Shown: in pieces, positions 6,971 to 13,705 of the stretch | Position numbering within the stretch: the first letter of the stretch is position 1 | Layout of the letters: each line of letters begins with the position of its first letter | Assembly: GCA_017421145.1 (NCBI GenBank) | Contig: JAFOTA010000065.1 | Span: forward strand, 1 to 18,815 | Direction: 5' to 3' | Length of the DNA: 18,815 bases | Source: Treponema sp. | Lineage (GTDB): Bacteria; Spirochaetota; Spirochaetia; Treponematales; Treponemataceae | Position numbers and translations under genes: made by a program | Notes under the pieces: model-generated | The model's input: the letters and a program-made list of their open reading frames with translations, nothing else | The model's database searches: none | What the model was told of the DNA's origin: nothing

Positions 6971-7782
6971 AGTCCCTTCTCCATAAGTGTGTTCTGTACA
7001 GCAGCAATACCGTATAAAGCCGCGGTTTCGCATCTCAATATATTGGTCATAAAGTGTACAGGAAGTATCCCGGAGTCTTTCATAGCCGCAATCTCAGCGG
7101 GAGAAATGCCTCCTTCCGCCCCGACAAAGACCGCCGCTTTTTTTGTTCTATCATTATCGGCAAATGCACCGTGAATTGTGACGGTTCCTTCAGTCCTCTC
7201 ATAAAGAACGACGGCCCCGGAATCTTCACCGGAAGCATCTTTCCAATATGACAGGGCTTTTTCAAGCGTCATGCAGGGAAGCACTTTCGTTTGTACAGGA
7301 GATCCGCTTTGCTCACGGGCTTCCGTAATTATCCTTTCCCAACGGTCATCTTTTCCGCCGCTCTTTTTTTCAGCAGATTCAACCGGACCGGACTGACAAA
7401 ACTCACCGGCCACCGGAATGATAAATGAAACTCCGCATTCGGTCGCCTGCCTTATGATCAAGTCCATCTTCGGAGGCTTAGCCACAAACTGAAAAAGCCA
7501 CATTTCTATCTGCGGCTTGTCTTTTAATGGCGGTTCTTCATTCACAGGCCTTGATTCAGCATCCTGCGCCGTATTTTCACCTGCAAGCTGGAGCAAAAGC
7601 CTTTTCTTCGCATAATCTATTGAAGAAACGGTCATTTTCTGCATCAAGCCGCCGGGGAGCCGGACATAGACCATATCGCCGGGGTTGGCACGGAGCACTT
7701 TCACCATATGATGGAATTTCTTTCCCGATACGGTGAGAGTGCCTGAAGAATCAATATCCGAATCTGATACGAACTGCCTCAT
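6952..7782 (-). CDS. rsmE: 16S rRNA (uracil1498-N3)-methyltransferase
   Basis: The 276-residue product matches RsmE, which methylates N3 of U1498 in 16S rRNA using SAM. Visible features are the N-terminal PUA-like domain (KKFHHMVKVLRANPGD), the central QFVAKPPKMDLIIRQATECGV and RWERIITEAREQSG motifs, and the SPOUT knot with FVGAEGGISPAEI and ILRCETAALYGIAAVQ. It is slightly longer than usual because of a linker insertion around residues 70-88. The ATG follows the ctpA stop by 4 bases without a clear ribosome-binding site, which suggests translational coupling. It is the second gene of the ctpA operon. Confidence 0.92.
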   Translation of the reverse strand: MRQFVSDSDIDSSGTLTVSGKKFHHMVKVLRANPGDMVYVRLPGGLMQKMTVSSIDYAKKRLLLQLAGENTAQDAESRPVNEEPPLKDKPQIEMWLFQFVAKPPKMDLIIRQATECGVSFIIPVAGEFCQSGPVESAEKKSGGKDDRWERIITEAREQSGSPVQTKVLPCMTLEKALSYWKDASGEDSGAVVLYERTEGTVTIHGAFADNDRTKKAAVFVGAEGGISPAEIAAMKDSGILPVHFMTNILRCETAALYGIAAVQNTLMEKGLWQFRE

Positions 7783-7786
7783 CAGA

Positions 7787-9280
7787 TTACTTTTCGGTCT
7801 CTGTTTCCGCTTTGACTTCCGCCTGGAGCTGCTTCAATGTCTTGGTTGACTTCATCAGCTTGTCCATGTCCTCATTTTTCAGAATCTTGATGGCTTCGTT
7901 CAGCTGAAGGTCATAATCCAAATCATAAAGACGTGACGGGCGTGTCCTGTCGACTTCATTGCGGACAATCTTTCTGATCACGCGCTTGTCGATCGGATAT
8001 GCAAGATAAAGAGTCTCTGCATAGGCTGCAATCTGCTCTTCGGTCATGTTCGGATGAGTTTCGACATAAGCCTCTATTTCTTCCGCAGAAACAAGGTTTA
8101 CGTAAGCCTTTTCCTCTTCTTCGGTGAATTCCGGGAATTTCACTTCCCTGTCAGGAGGAATGCCTATTTTGTCGATGTTGGTGTCGCTCGGTGAATAATA
8201 GCGCGCAACGGTAATCTTAAAGCCGTCGTTGTTAACAAGCTCGCTCGGAATCTGGACGCTGCCCTTTCCGTATGTTTTTTCTCCCACCAGATATGCCACG
8301 TGAGTGTCTTTGAGCGCACCGGCAAGGATTTCGGAAGCAGATGCAGAAGCCCCGTTGATCAGCACTACGACAGGGATTCCGCGGACCGTGGTTTTTCCCC
8401 TGTGTGCTGTGTATACGGAATTTTCATATGATATGCGGCTCTTCGTTGAAACGATGATTCCTGAATCAATGAATTTTTCCGCAATGTCAACGGCAGATGA
8501 AAGGAGTCCGCCGCCGTTGTTGCGAAGGTCAATGATAAGTCCGTTGTATCTTTCGCCTACGAATTTGTTTATGGCTTCCTGAACCCTCGGAGCCGTATTG
8601 GATGAAAATTCGGTAATCTTTATGTATCCGATTTTTGAGTTTTCGATCATGCCTGATTTTACGGTCGGATTTTCAATGACTGCGCGTGTGAGTATCCTTT
8701 CGAATTCCATGGTCTTTCCGCGCTTAATTTTAACGGTGACAGTGGTTCCGACCGTTCCGCGGAGCTTGTCAAGGACTTCGTTCATCGTTATGGTCGACGT
8801 GTCGGTTCCGTCAATGGCAACTATAAGGTCACCTGCCTGTATTCCTGCCTTGTATCCCGGTGAATCTTCTATGGGCTGTGAAACTTCCACATAAGCAGGC
8901 TTGTCGGGCTTGTTTTCAGTCGGCTTGGTTATTGAAAGACCCACGCCTCCGAAACTTCCGACGGTTGTGTCCTTAAGGCTTCTCCATTCGTCTTTCGGCA
9001 TATAGACCGAATAAGGATCTTCAAGAGCTTCTAGCATACCTTTGAGCGCACCTGCATAAAGCACCTCAGGATCAACGTCATCAACATAATTCTGCTGGAT
9101 GTAATAGTAGAGGGTATTGATTATATCAAGATAGCGCTTGTCCTGTTCTGTTTTGAGGTTTGCGGTATCTGAAGGAGATTTTGCAAAACACTGCGAGGCA
9201 GCTATGGACAGGAAAAACACTGCCAATGCCTTGGTTATCCGGCGACCTAACGTCATATGTGAATTTTTACTCATACTCAT
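7787..9280 (-). CDS. ctpA: Carboxy-terminal processing protease, S41 family
   Basis: The 497-residue frame begins with a signal peptide (RRITKALAVFFLSIAASQCFA), so the enzyme works in the periplasm. A PDZ domain follows (~110-200, GVGLSI to GIQAGDLIVAIDG), then the S41 core: LIIDLRNNGGGLL (248-260), GASASASEI with the likely nucleophile Ser314, and GEKTYGKGSVQ with the likely general base Lys339; the 25-residue spacing fits the family. A C-terminal helical region of ~110 residues is typical of CtpA/CtpB. These proteases trim or degrade envelope proteins, including peptidoglycan hydrolases. Start: Met1, Met3 and Met9 are all possible. The -10 box directly abuts Met1, so Met3 (9274) or Met9 (9256) is more likely if that promoter is used. 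First gene of the operon with rsmE, the WecG-like gene and the AAA+ gene. Confidence 0.92.
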   Translation of the reverse strand: MSMSKNSHMTLGRRITKALAVFFLSIAASQCFAKSPSDTANLKTEQDKRYLDIINTLYYYIQQNYVDDVDPEVLYAGALKGMLEALEDPYSVYMPKDEWRSLKDTTVGSFGGVGLSITKPTENKPDKPAYVEVSQPIEDSPGYKAGIQAGDLIVAIDGTDTSTITMNEVLDKLRGTVGTTVTVKIKRGKTMEFERILTRAVIENPTVKSGMIENSKIGYIKITEFSSNTAPRVQEAINKFVGERYNGLIIDLRNNGGGLLSSAVDIAEKFIDSGIIVSTKSRISYENSVYTAHRGKTTVRGIPVVVLINGASASASEILAGALKDTHVAYLVGEKTYGKGSVQIPSELVNNDGFKITVARYYSPSDTNIDKIGIPPDREVKFPEFTEEEEKAYVNLVSAEEIEAYVETHPNMTEEQIAAYAETLYLAYPIDKRVIRKIVRNEVDRTRPSRLYDLDYDLQLNEAIKILKNEDMDKLMKSTKTLKQLQAEVKAETETEK

Positions 9281-9308
9281 ATTCTATGCGTTTTACGCAA
9301 ATTTTCAA
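9281..9308 (-). promoter_or_regulatory. Sigma70-type promoter of ctpA with a palindrome in the spacer
   Basis: On the minus strand, TTGAAA (9308-9303) and TAGAAT (9286-9281) are 16 bases apart. The spacer holds a perfect inverted repeat, TGCGT-3 bases-ACGCA (9287-9299), well placed to act as a repressor site. The predicted transcript start falls at about 9275-9273, at the second in-frame ATG, which implies a leaderless message. Confidence 0.55.
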
Positions 9309-9361
9309 GGGTTATTTAGGAAAATCGGCATATATGGGAACCGCTGATTAATACGGGAAAC

Positions 9362-9396
9362 AAAAAGCGCGTCTCAAACACATGTTCAAGGCGCGC
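9362..9396 (-). terminator. Rho-independent terminator after the STAS gene
   Basis: The minus-strand RNA has GCGCG, one mismatch and CUUGAACA on the 5' arm, and UGUUUGAG plus CGCGC on the 3' arm, with two G-U pairs. Five U follow. It lies about 27 bases past the stop at 9423 and ahead of the ctpA promoter. Confidence 0.8.
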
Positions 9397-9422
9397 CGGT
9401 AATTCATCATGGAACTGGAAAA

Positions 9423-9971
9423 TCAGCCGAGGAAGACATGACCCTGCTGGTCTATAGCCAAAATGGACTTGCAGTCAGAACAGCGGAATCTGCCGCTCTT
9501 TGCTGCCTTGAGCTTTCTTGAGCATACCGGGCAGTTGAACACTTTCGGGAATACGGAGCTTTCTGTAGGTGCACCGCCTTTCTTGAAGAAATCCACCGCA
9601 TCTGCAAGCGATTCCTTGATATTGAAGAACTGGCTGAATCCAAGGAGCTGGAAAACTTCATAGACCTTGGGCTGTATGTTCAAAAGGACTATGTCACCGC
9701 CCTTCGGCTTTACGAGCTTCAAAAACGCCGTGAAAGAACCGATTCCGGTTGAAGAAACATAGTTGAGGCATGAGCAGTTGAATATTATGTTTACGAAGCC
9801 AGCGCTTACGATTTTTCCGACCTGCTTCTGAAAATAAACCGAATTATATGTGTCAATGTATCCGTTCAAAATGACCATCACACAATTATCAACTTCCTGA
9901 ACTTTATCAAGCTGCATTTTAAGACTGTCGTCTTTTTCGTCATTAAATCCAGGGACAAAATCGTTAGCCAT
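9423..9971 (-). CDS. STAS-domain anti-sigma factor antagonist with C-terminal zinc ribbon
   Basis: The 182-residue product starts at an ATG with GGAGG 5 bases upstream. Residues ~20-132 form a STAS domain of the SpoIIAA/RsbV type, with the phosphorylation loop YVSSTGIG (71-78); Ser74 is the likely phosphorylated residue. Such proteins bind and are phosphorylated by anti-sigma kinases in partner-switching pathways. After a short linker the C-terminus carries CPVC (147-150) and CSDC (164-167), a zinc-ribbon-like addition not typical of RsbV-type antagonists. No kinase (RsbW) or phosphatase (RsbU) gene is in the window. It is a single-gene unit with its own promoter and terminator. Confidence 0.85.
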   Translation of the reverse strand: MANDFVPGFNDEKDDSLKMQLDKVQEVDNCVMVILNGYIDTYNSVYFQKQVGKIVSAGFVNIIFNCSCLNYVSSTGIGSFTAFLKLVKPKGGDIVLLNIQPKVYEVFQLLGFSQFFNIKESLADAVDFFKKGGAPTESSVFPKVFNCPVCSRKLKAAKSGRFRCSDCKSILAIDQQGHVFLG

Positions 9972-10027
9972 AAAATCCTCCAGCGAAAACGTCGCTTTAA
10001 CTTTTTTTCTATTTCCTTTTCAATAAA

Positions 10028-10079
10028 ATTATATACCAACGGTTCCTTATATACTACTAAAGTAACCGCTATTAGTCAA
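10028..10079 (-). promoter_or_regulatory. Promoter region of the STAS gene
   Basis: On the minus strand, TTGACT (10079-10074) and TAGTAT (10056-10051) are separated by 17 bases, a good sigma70-type match. A second perfect -10 hexamer, TATAAT (10033-10028), lies downstream and could be an alternative start, but has no good -35. Confidence 0.5.
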
Positions 10080-10133
10080 ATTAGAAATTGAAAATCTTTG
10101 AATTAAAATGGAAATTCAGGAATTCCGCAGCGT

Positions 10134-10802
10134 TCAAGGATTCCACCCCTTGTCCACGTTGAGAAGGACTCCATTCAAATCCGGTGATTTCATGAGACTG
10201 ACCGCCTGAATAGCAACTGACTTTTCTTCGACCAGCAGGCAATCAGCAGGGGCATTCCTTGTAAATCCGGGAAAAATTCCGTTGCAAGTTATCCCATGTT
10301 TACCATATTCGGCAGATATGGACTTTATTATTACCGAAATTCCAGTTTTCGCACCGGCATAAGCTGCGTTGGTTCTGTACGGATTGATCTGGAACGTCCT
10401 TGTACCGCCGAAAAGCAAAATCCTTCCGAATTTACGCTCCATCATTCCGGGCAAAACAGATGAAACAGCAATTCCGGGGAGCGCATAATCATCCACCGCC
10501 ATTTTAAGCCAATCACAAGATTTCGTTTCATGAAGCGGCTTTTGGATGAAAGGTCCGTAGGTAAAAACCAGTATGTCGCATTTTTCAAGCTTCTCCCTGA
10601 TTTCACCGCGCTCAAGTTCTCCGGGGCCTTTGTCAAAATCCACATGCACCGTTTTTATGGAAGTTCCGCCTTCAATGCCGTGCCGGCCAGCAACAGTAAC
10701 GACAGAGCCTGATTTTTCCAGAAGATACGCAATCTGAAGCCCGATTCCCCCGGTTCCGCCGATTACAAAAGCATTTTTTCCGTCCAAACTAAAATCCTGC
10801 AT
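10134..10802 (-). CDS. Short-chain dehydrogenase/reductase, substrate unknown
   Basis: The ATG at 10802-10800 is chosen because it begins the Rossmann domain at the usual place (LDGKNAFVIGGTGGIGLQIA); the open frame further upstream is low-complexity read-through. The 222-residue protein has the GGTGGIG dinucleotide-binding loop and the YAGAK catalytic Tyr/Lys motif; GGTRTF just ahead is where the catalytic Ser or Thr would sit. The C-terminal part keeps the family pattern (ISAEYGKHGITCNGIFPG). It is a little shorter than the usual 240-260 residues. The substrate cannot be predicted. It diverges from the trmJ-like gene, and a TATAAT lies only 6 bases ahead of its ATG with no ribosome-binding site. 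Confidence 0.8.
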   Translation of the reverse strand: MQDFSLDGKNAFVIGGTGGIGLQIAYLLEKSGSVVTVAGRHGIEGGTSIKTVHVDFDKGPGELERGEIREKLEKCDILVFTYGPFIQKPLHETKSCDWLKMAVDDYALPGIAVSSVLPGMMERKFGRILLFGGTRTFQINPYRTNAAYAGAKTGISVIIKSISAEYGKHGITCNGIFPGFTRNAPADCLLVEEKSVAIQAVSLMKSPDLNGVLLNVDKGWNP

Positions 10803-10848
10803 GGAGCCATTATAGCCTAAAATCAATAAAAGCGGTATAGTCGGATAT

Positions 10849-11586
10849 ATGAATCTTGATAACATAGTGATTGTTCTGTGCCGCCCGGAAGAAAGCCGGA
10901 ATGTCGGTGCCGTATGCAGGGCAATGGCAAACAACGGCATACATACGCTCAGGATAGTCGGTAAGAAAGAAGACTTTGACGAAGAAAGAGTCAGGATTCT
11001 TGCCATACATTCAGCATACATCTGGGAAAACGCTGCTTTTTATGATTCCATAACGGAAGCCACAGCCGACTGTGCATGTGCCGCAGGAACGACAAGGCGC
11101 AAGGGTAAAAAACGCTTCAAGCTCCAGCTCCCGGAAGATTTCGCGCAATCAGCCGATTCAGTCACCGGAAACGGAGGAAAAGTGGCGGTTGTATTCGGAA
11201 ACGAGCGCACCGGATTGACAGATGAAGAAACAGACCAGTGCACTACGGGAATCACGATACCTTCCAGCCCGGATTTTGCGTCCCTTAATTTAAGCCACGC
11301 AGTCCAAATCATGTGCTACCATCTTTTCAGGACAAACCGAAGCGACATTTCAGGATGCACCCCGATTACGCTTGAACGCCTGGACAAAACGGTGGAATCC
11401 ATTGCGGACAGCCTTCAGGAAATAGGATTTTTCTCGGTTACAGGAAGGCCGGACATGGAGCAGTTCTGGAGGACAATACTTTCACGTGCGGCATTGAGCG
11501 AAAAAGAAGCCCAGTATGTCGAGCATGTATTCAACAAAGCGGCGGGATTCTCAAAAAAACACGCAGGGCATAACGGTAATCCATAA
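10849..11586 (+). CDS. trmJ: tRNA 2'-O-methyltransferase, TrmJ family
   Basis: The 245-residue SpoU/SPOUT protein starts with IVIVLCRPEESRNVGAVCRAMANNG, the hallmark of TrmJ, which methylates the ribose of nucleotide 32 in the tRNA anticodon loop using SAM. The trefoil-knot motifs are present: VVFGNERTGLTDEE and IPSSPDFASLNLSHAVQI. The C-terminal ~80 residues are a helical extension also seen in the family. The exact target base is inferred from the family. It is followed after 1 base by a small membrane zinc-ribbon gene, so the two likely form an operon. Confidence 0.88.
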   Translation: MNLDNIVIVLCRPEESRNVGAVCRAMANNGIHTLRIVGKKEDFDEERVRILAIHSAYIWENAAFYDSITEATADCACAAGTTRRKGKKRFKLQLPEDFAQSADSVTGNGGKVAVVFGNERTGLTDEETDQCTTGITIPSSPDFASLNLSHAVQIMCYHLFRTNRSDISGCTPITLERLDKTVESIADSLQEIGFFSVTGRPDMEQFWRTILSRAALSEKEAQYVEHVFNKAAGFSKKHAGHNGNP

Positions 11587-11587
11587 T

Positions 11588-12013
11588 ATGAAAGAAATGG
11601 TTTTGGGCATTGCCGTAATAGCGGTAATAATACTCCTGGCATGGCTTATAGGAAAAAGCTTCCATAAATCAAAAAAGGAAACAAAAGAAAGCCGGAAGCT
11701 CATAAAAACGGCGCAGAATTCCAATCTTCTGGTAACATGCCCGTTGTGCGGCAGCTTTCTTCAAAAAGGACAGGATTTGTTCAGCCGTGTATACCGCCCG
11801 ATGAACGTCCCCGACCAATTATGCACGATAAGCGGATGCCCCCACTGCTTTCCCCTTCCAGAACCAGGCGTAAAAAGAACATGCCCGGTCTGCGGAAAAA
11901 ACGTACCTGCAAAAGACGGATACCTGACGGCAAGGCTCTTCAACAAAACCGACGGCAAAAAACACGTGGTCGTAACAGGCTGCACCGAATGTTCCAAGCA
12001 CGACAAAGTTTAG
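11588..12013 (+). CDS. Small membrane protein with four CxxC pairs
   Basis: The ATG at 11588 follows the trmJ stop by one base. The 141-residue product has one N-terminal membrane helix (residues ~4-22, VLGIAVIAVIILLAWLIG), a basic/acidic linker, and a soluble part with CPLC (51-54), CPHC (84-87), CPVC (99-102) and CTEC (132-135), plus a lone Cys at 79. This suggests two zinc-ribbon or rubredoxin-like knuckles facing the cytoplasm. I do not recognise a family. Its role next to a tRNA methyltransferase is unknown. The ribosome-binding site is weak, consistent with coupled translation. Confidence 0.7.
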   Translation: MKEMVLGIAVIAVIILLAWLIGKSFHKSKKETKESRKLIKTAQNSNLLVTCPLCGSFLQKGQDLFSRVYRPMNVPDQLCTISGCPHCFPLPEPGVKRTCPVCGKNVPAKDGYLTARLFNKTDGKKHVVVTGCTECSKHDKV

Positions 12014-12170
12014 GCAGAAAGAAAGTCAAAGAAACGCAACTGGATTTTTTTATGAAAATGCGCAATAATGGTTACATCTCTTAAAGCAGAAGTTTTTAGA
12101 AGCTTCCATAAATCTGTCCGGTAATATTGCTATCGAACAGATCTATTTATTTCTGAAAAAGGAAAAGGAT
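12014..12170 (+). promoter_or_regulatory. Intergenic region ahead of the purF-like gene
   Basis: Candidate promoter elements TTACAT (12072-12077) and TTTAGA (12095-12100) are 17 bases apart. Downstream, ATCTGT (12112-12117) and ACAGAT (12137-12142) form an inverted repeat with a 19-base loop, possibly a weak terminator or a leader hairpin. A purine-rich site, AAAGGAAAAGGAT, lies directly before the ATG at 12171. No known riboswitch pattern was recognised. Confidence 0.3.
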
Positions 12171-13583
12171 ATGGGCGGAATATTTGGAGTGGTCTCCAGG
12201 GACGAGTGTTCTTTGGATCTGTTTTTCGGTGTTGATTATCATTCGCATTTGGGAACAAGGCGCGGAGGTCTTGCCGTCTATACTGCGGAAAATCAGTTCA
12301 AGCGTTCAATCCATAACATACAGAATTCACCGTTCAGAACCAAATTTGAAAACGACATCGGTGAAATGAAAGGCAGGCTTGGAATCGGATGCATATCTGA
12401 CTATGAACCACAGCCGCTTTTGGCACGCTCACATCTCGGCAGCTTCGCAATAACCACGGTAGGCATAGTCACGAACAAAGACGAGCTGATCGACGAGCTT
12501 ATAAAAAGCGGAGGCGCATTCCTTGAAATGTCAGGCGGGGAAATCAACCAGACGGAGCTGATCCTTGAGCTGATGAACACGCAGAAAACGATCCTTGACG
12601 GAATAAAATACGTCCAGCAGAAGATAAAGGGGTCAATCACCATGCTCGTGGCCACACCGGATGGAATTTTCGGGGCAAGGGACAGATTGGGACGCACTCC
12701 TCTTCAAATCGGAAAAAAAGACGGCGCGCACTGTCTCTCTTTTGAAAGCTTCGCATACCTGAACCTCGGATATCACGATGAGCATGAGCTTGGACCGGGA
12801 GAAATAGTTTTCGTAACAGCCGACAAATATGAAATCCTGCAGCAGCCTCAAAAAGAGATGAAAATCTGCACTTTCCTCTGGATTTACTACGGATACCCCA
12901 CTTCCTGCTATGAAGGCGTAAACGTCGAGACCATGAGATACAACTGCGGAAAATACCTTGCAAAAAGGGACAAAGACAACGTTCAGCCTGATTGTGTCGC
13001 CGGAGTACCGGATTCAGGAACAGCCCATGCAGTCGGATACGCAAACGAAGCCGGAATTCCGTTCACAAGGCCGTTCATCAAATACACACCCACATGGCCG
13101 CGTTCATTCATGCCGACCAGCCAGGAACAGCGCAACCTGATTGCCCACATGAAGCTCATCCCGGTAAAGCAGCTTATAGAAAACAAAAAAATCCTTCTTA
13201 TAGATGATTCCATAGTCCGCGGAACCCAGCTCAGGGAAACGACGGAATTCCTGTACCGGTCGGGAGCAAAGGAAGTGCACGTGCGCCCGGCATGTCCTCC
13301 GATAATGTTCGGTTGCAAGTACCTGAATTTCAGCCGCTCAAAATCAGAGATGGATCTTATTGCCCGCCGCGTCGTAAAGAAGTTCGAAGGTGAGGACGTA
13401 AGCCCCGAAACGCTTGCAAAATACTGCGATCCTAACACTCCTGAATACGAAAAAATGCAGGAAGAAATCAGGAAACAGCTTCATTTCACGACCCTGCGCT
13501 ACCACCGCCTCGACGACATGCTTGATTCCACCGGCCTCGACCACTGCAAGCTCTGCACATATTGCTGGAACGGAAAAGAATAA
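12171..13583 (+). CDS. PurF-like amidophosphoribosyltransferase with inactivated glutaminase domain
   Basis: The 470-residue product aligns along its length with glutamine PRPP amidotransferase, the first enzyme of purine synthesis. The C-terminal phosphoribosyltransferase half is intact: VAGVPDSGTAHAVGYA (277-291) and the PRPP loop ILLIDDSIVRGTQ (341-353). Cysteines at 233, 382 and in the CKLCTYC tail (459-465) sit where Fe-S ligands occur in B. subtilis-type PurF. The N-terminal Ntn-glutaminase half is folded alike but lost its chemistry: the catalytic Cys after Met is Gly (MGGIFG), and the segments that carry the Arg, Asn-Gly and Asp glutamine-binding residues read CISDYEP, TTVGIVTN and GEINQTE. 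It therefore cannot make ammonia from glutamine and may use free ammonia or do another job. Similar MGGxFG proteins occur in gut anaerobes, as far as I recall. No other purine gene is nearby. Confidence 0.88.
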   Translation: MGGIFGVVSRDECSLDLFFGVDYHSHLGTRRGGLAVYTAENQFKRSIHNIQNSPFRTKFENDIGEMKGRLGIGCISDYEPQPLLARSHLGSFAITTVGIVTNKDELIDELIKSGGAFLEMSGGEINQTELILELMNTQKTILDGIKYVQQKIKGSITMLVATPDGIFGARDRLGRTPLQIGKKDGAHCLSFESFAYLNLGYHDEHELGPGEIVFVTADKYEILQQPQKEMKICTFLWIYYGYPTSCYEGVNVETMRYNCGKYLAKRDKDNVQPDCVAGVPDSGTAHAVGYANEAGIPFTRPFIKYTPTWPRSFMPTSQEQRNLIAHMKLIPVKQLIENKKILLIDDSIVRGTQLRETTEFLYRSGAKEVHVRPACPPIMFGCKYLNFSRSKSEMDLIARRVVKKFEGEDVSPETLAKYCDPNTPEYEKMQEEIRKQLHFTTLRYHRLDDMLDSTGLDHCKLCTYCWNGKE

Positions 13584-13584
13584 T

Positions 13585-13613
13585 TTTACAAGTCTGAAAA
13601 TCCATGGTAGAAT
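13585..13613 (+). promoter_or_regulatory. Sigma70-type promoter of the EAL gene
   Basis: TTTACA (13585-13590) and TAGAAT (13608-13613) are exactly 17 bases apart and start immediately after the stop of the purF-like gene. The EAL gene is therefore probably transcribed independently with a leader of about 85 bases. Confidence 0.6.
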
Positions 13614-13634
13614 AGCAGCTGTATTGTGAAAGAT

Positions 13635-13664
13635 CAGCGTCCGGAGCCTCTGTTCCGGAAGCTG
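13635..13664 (+). ncRNA. Leader hairpin of the EAL gene
   Basis: CAGC, a G-A mismatch, then UCCGGA, pair with UCCGGA, A, GCUG around an 8-base loop, giving a stable 10-pair stem. It lies in the predicted 5' leader, about 41 bases before the chosen ATG. No U-run follows, so it is not a simple terminator. It does not match the c-di-GMP riboswitch consensus that I know. Confidence 0.4.
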
Positions 13665-13705
13665 CCATGCTATCGGCTGAAATTTTACCAAGGATCGTCC
13701 GTTTT

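Noticed and set aside
10803..11021. N-terminal extension of the SDR frame of about 73 residues
   Set aside because: It overlaps the start of the trmJ-like gene, has no domain character, and the Rossmann fold begins at the ATG at 10802.
13584..13705. c-di-GMP riboswitch ahead of the EAL gene
   Set aside because: A hairpin is present, but the conserved GEMM sequence elements that I know are not seen.
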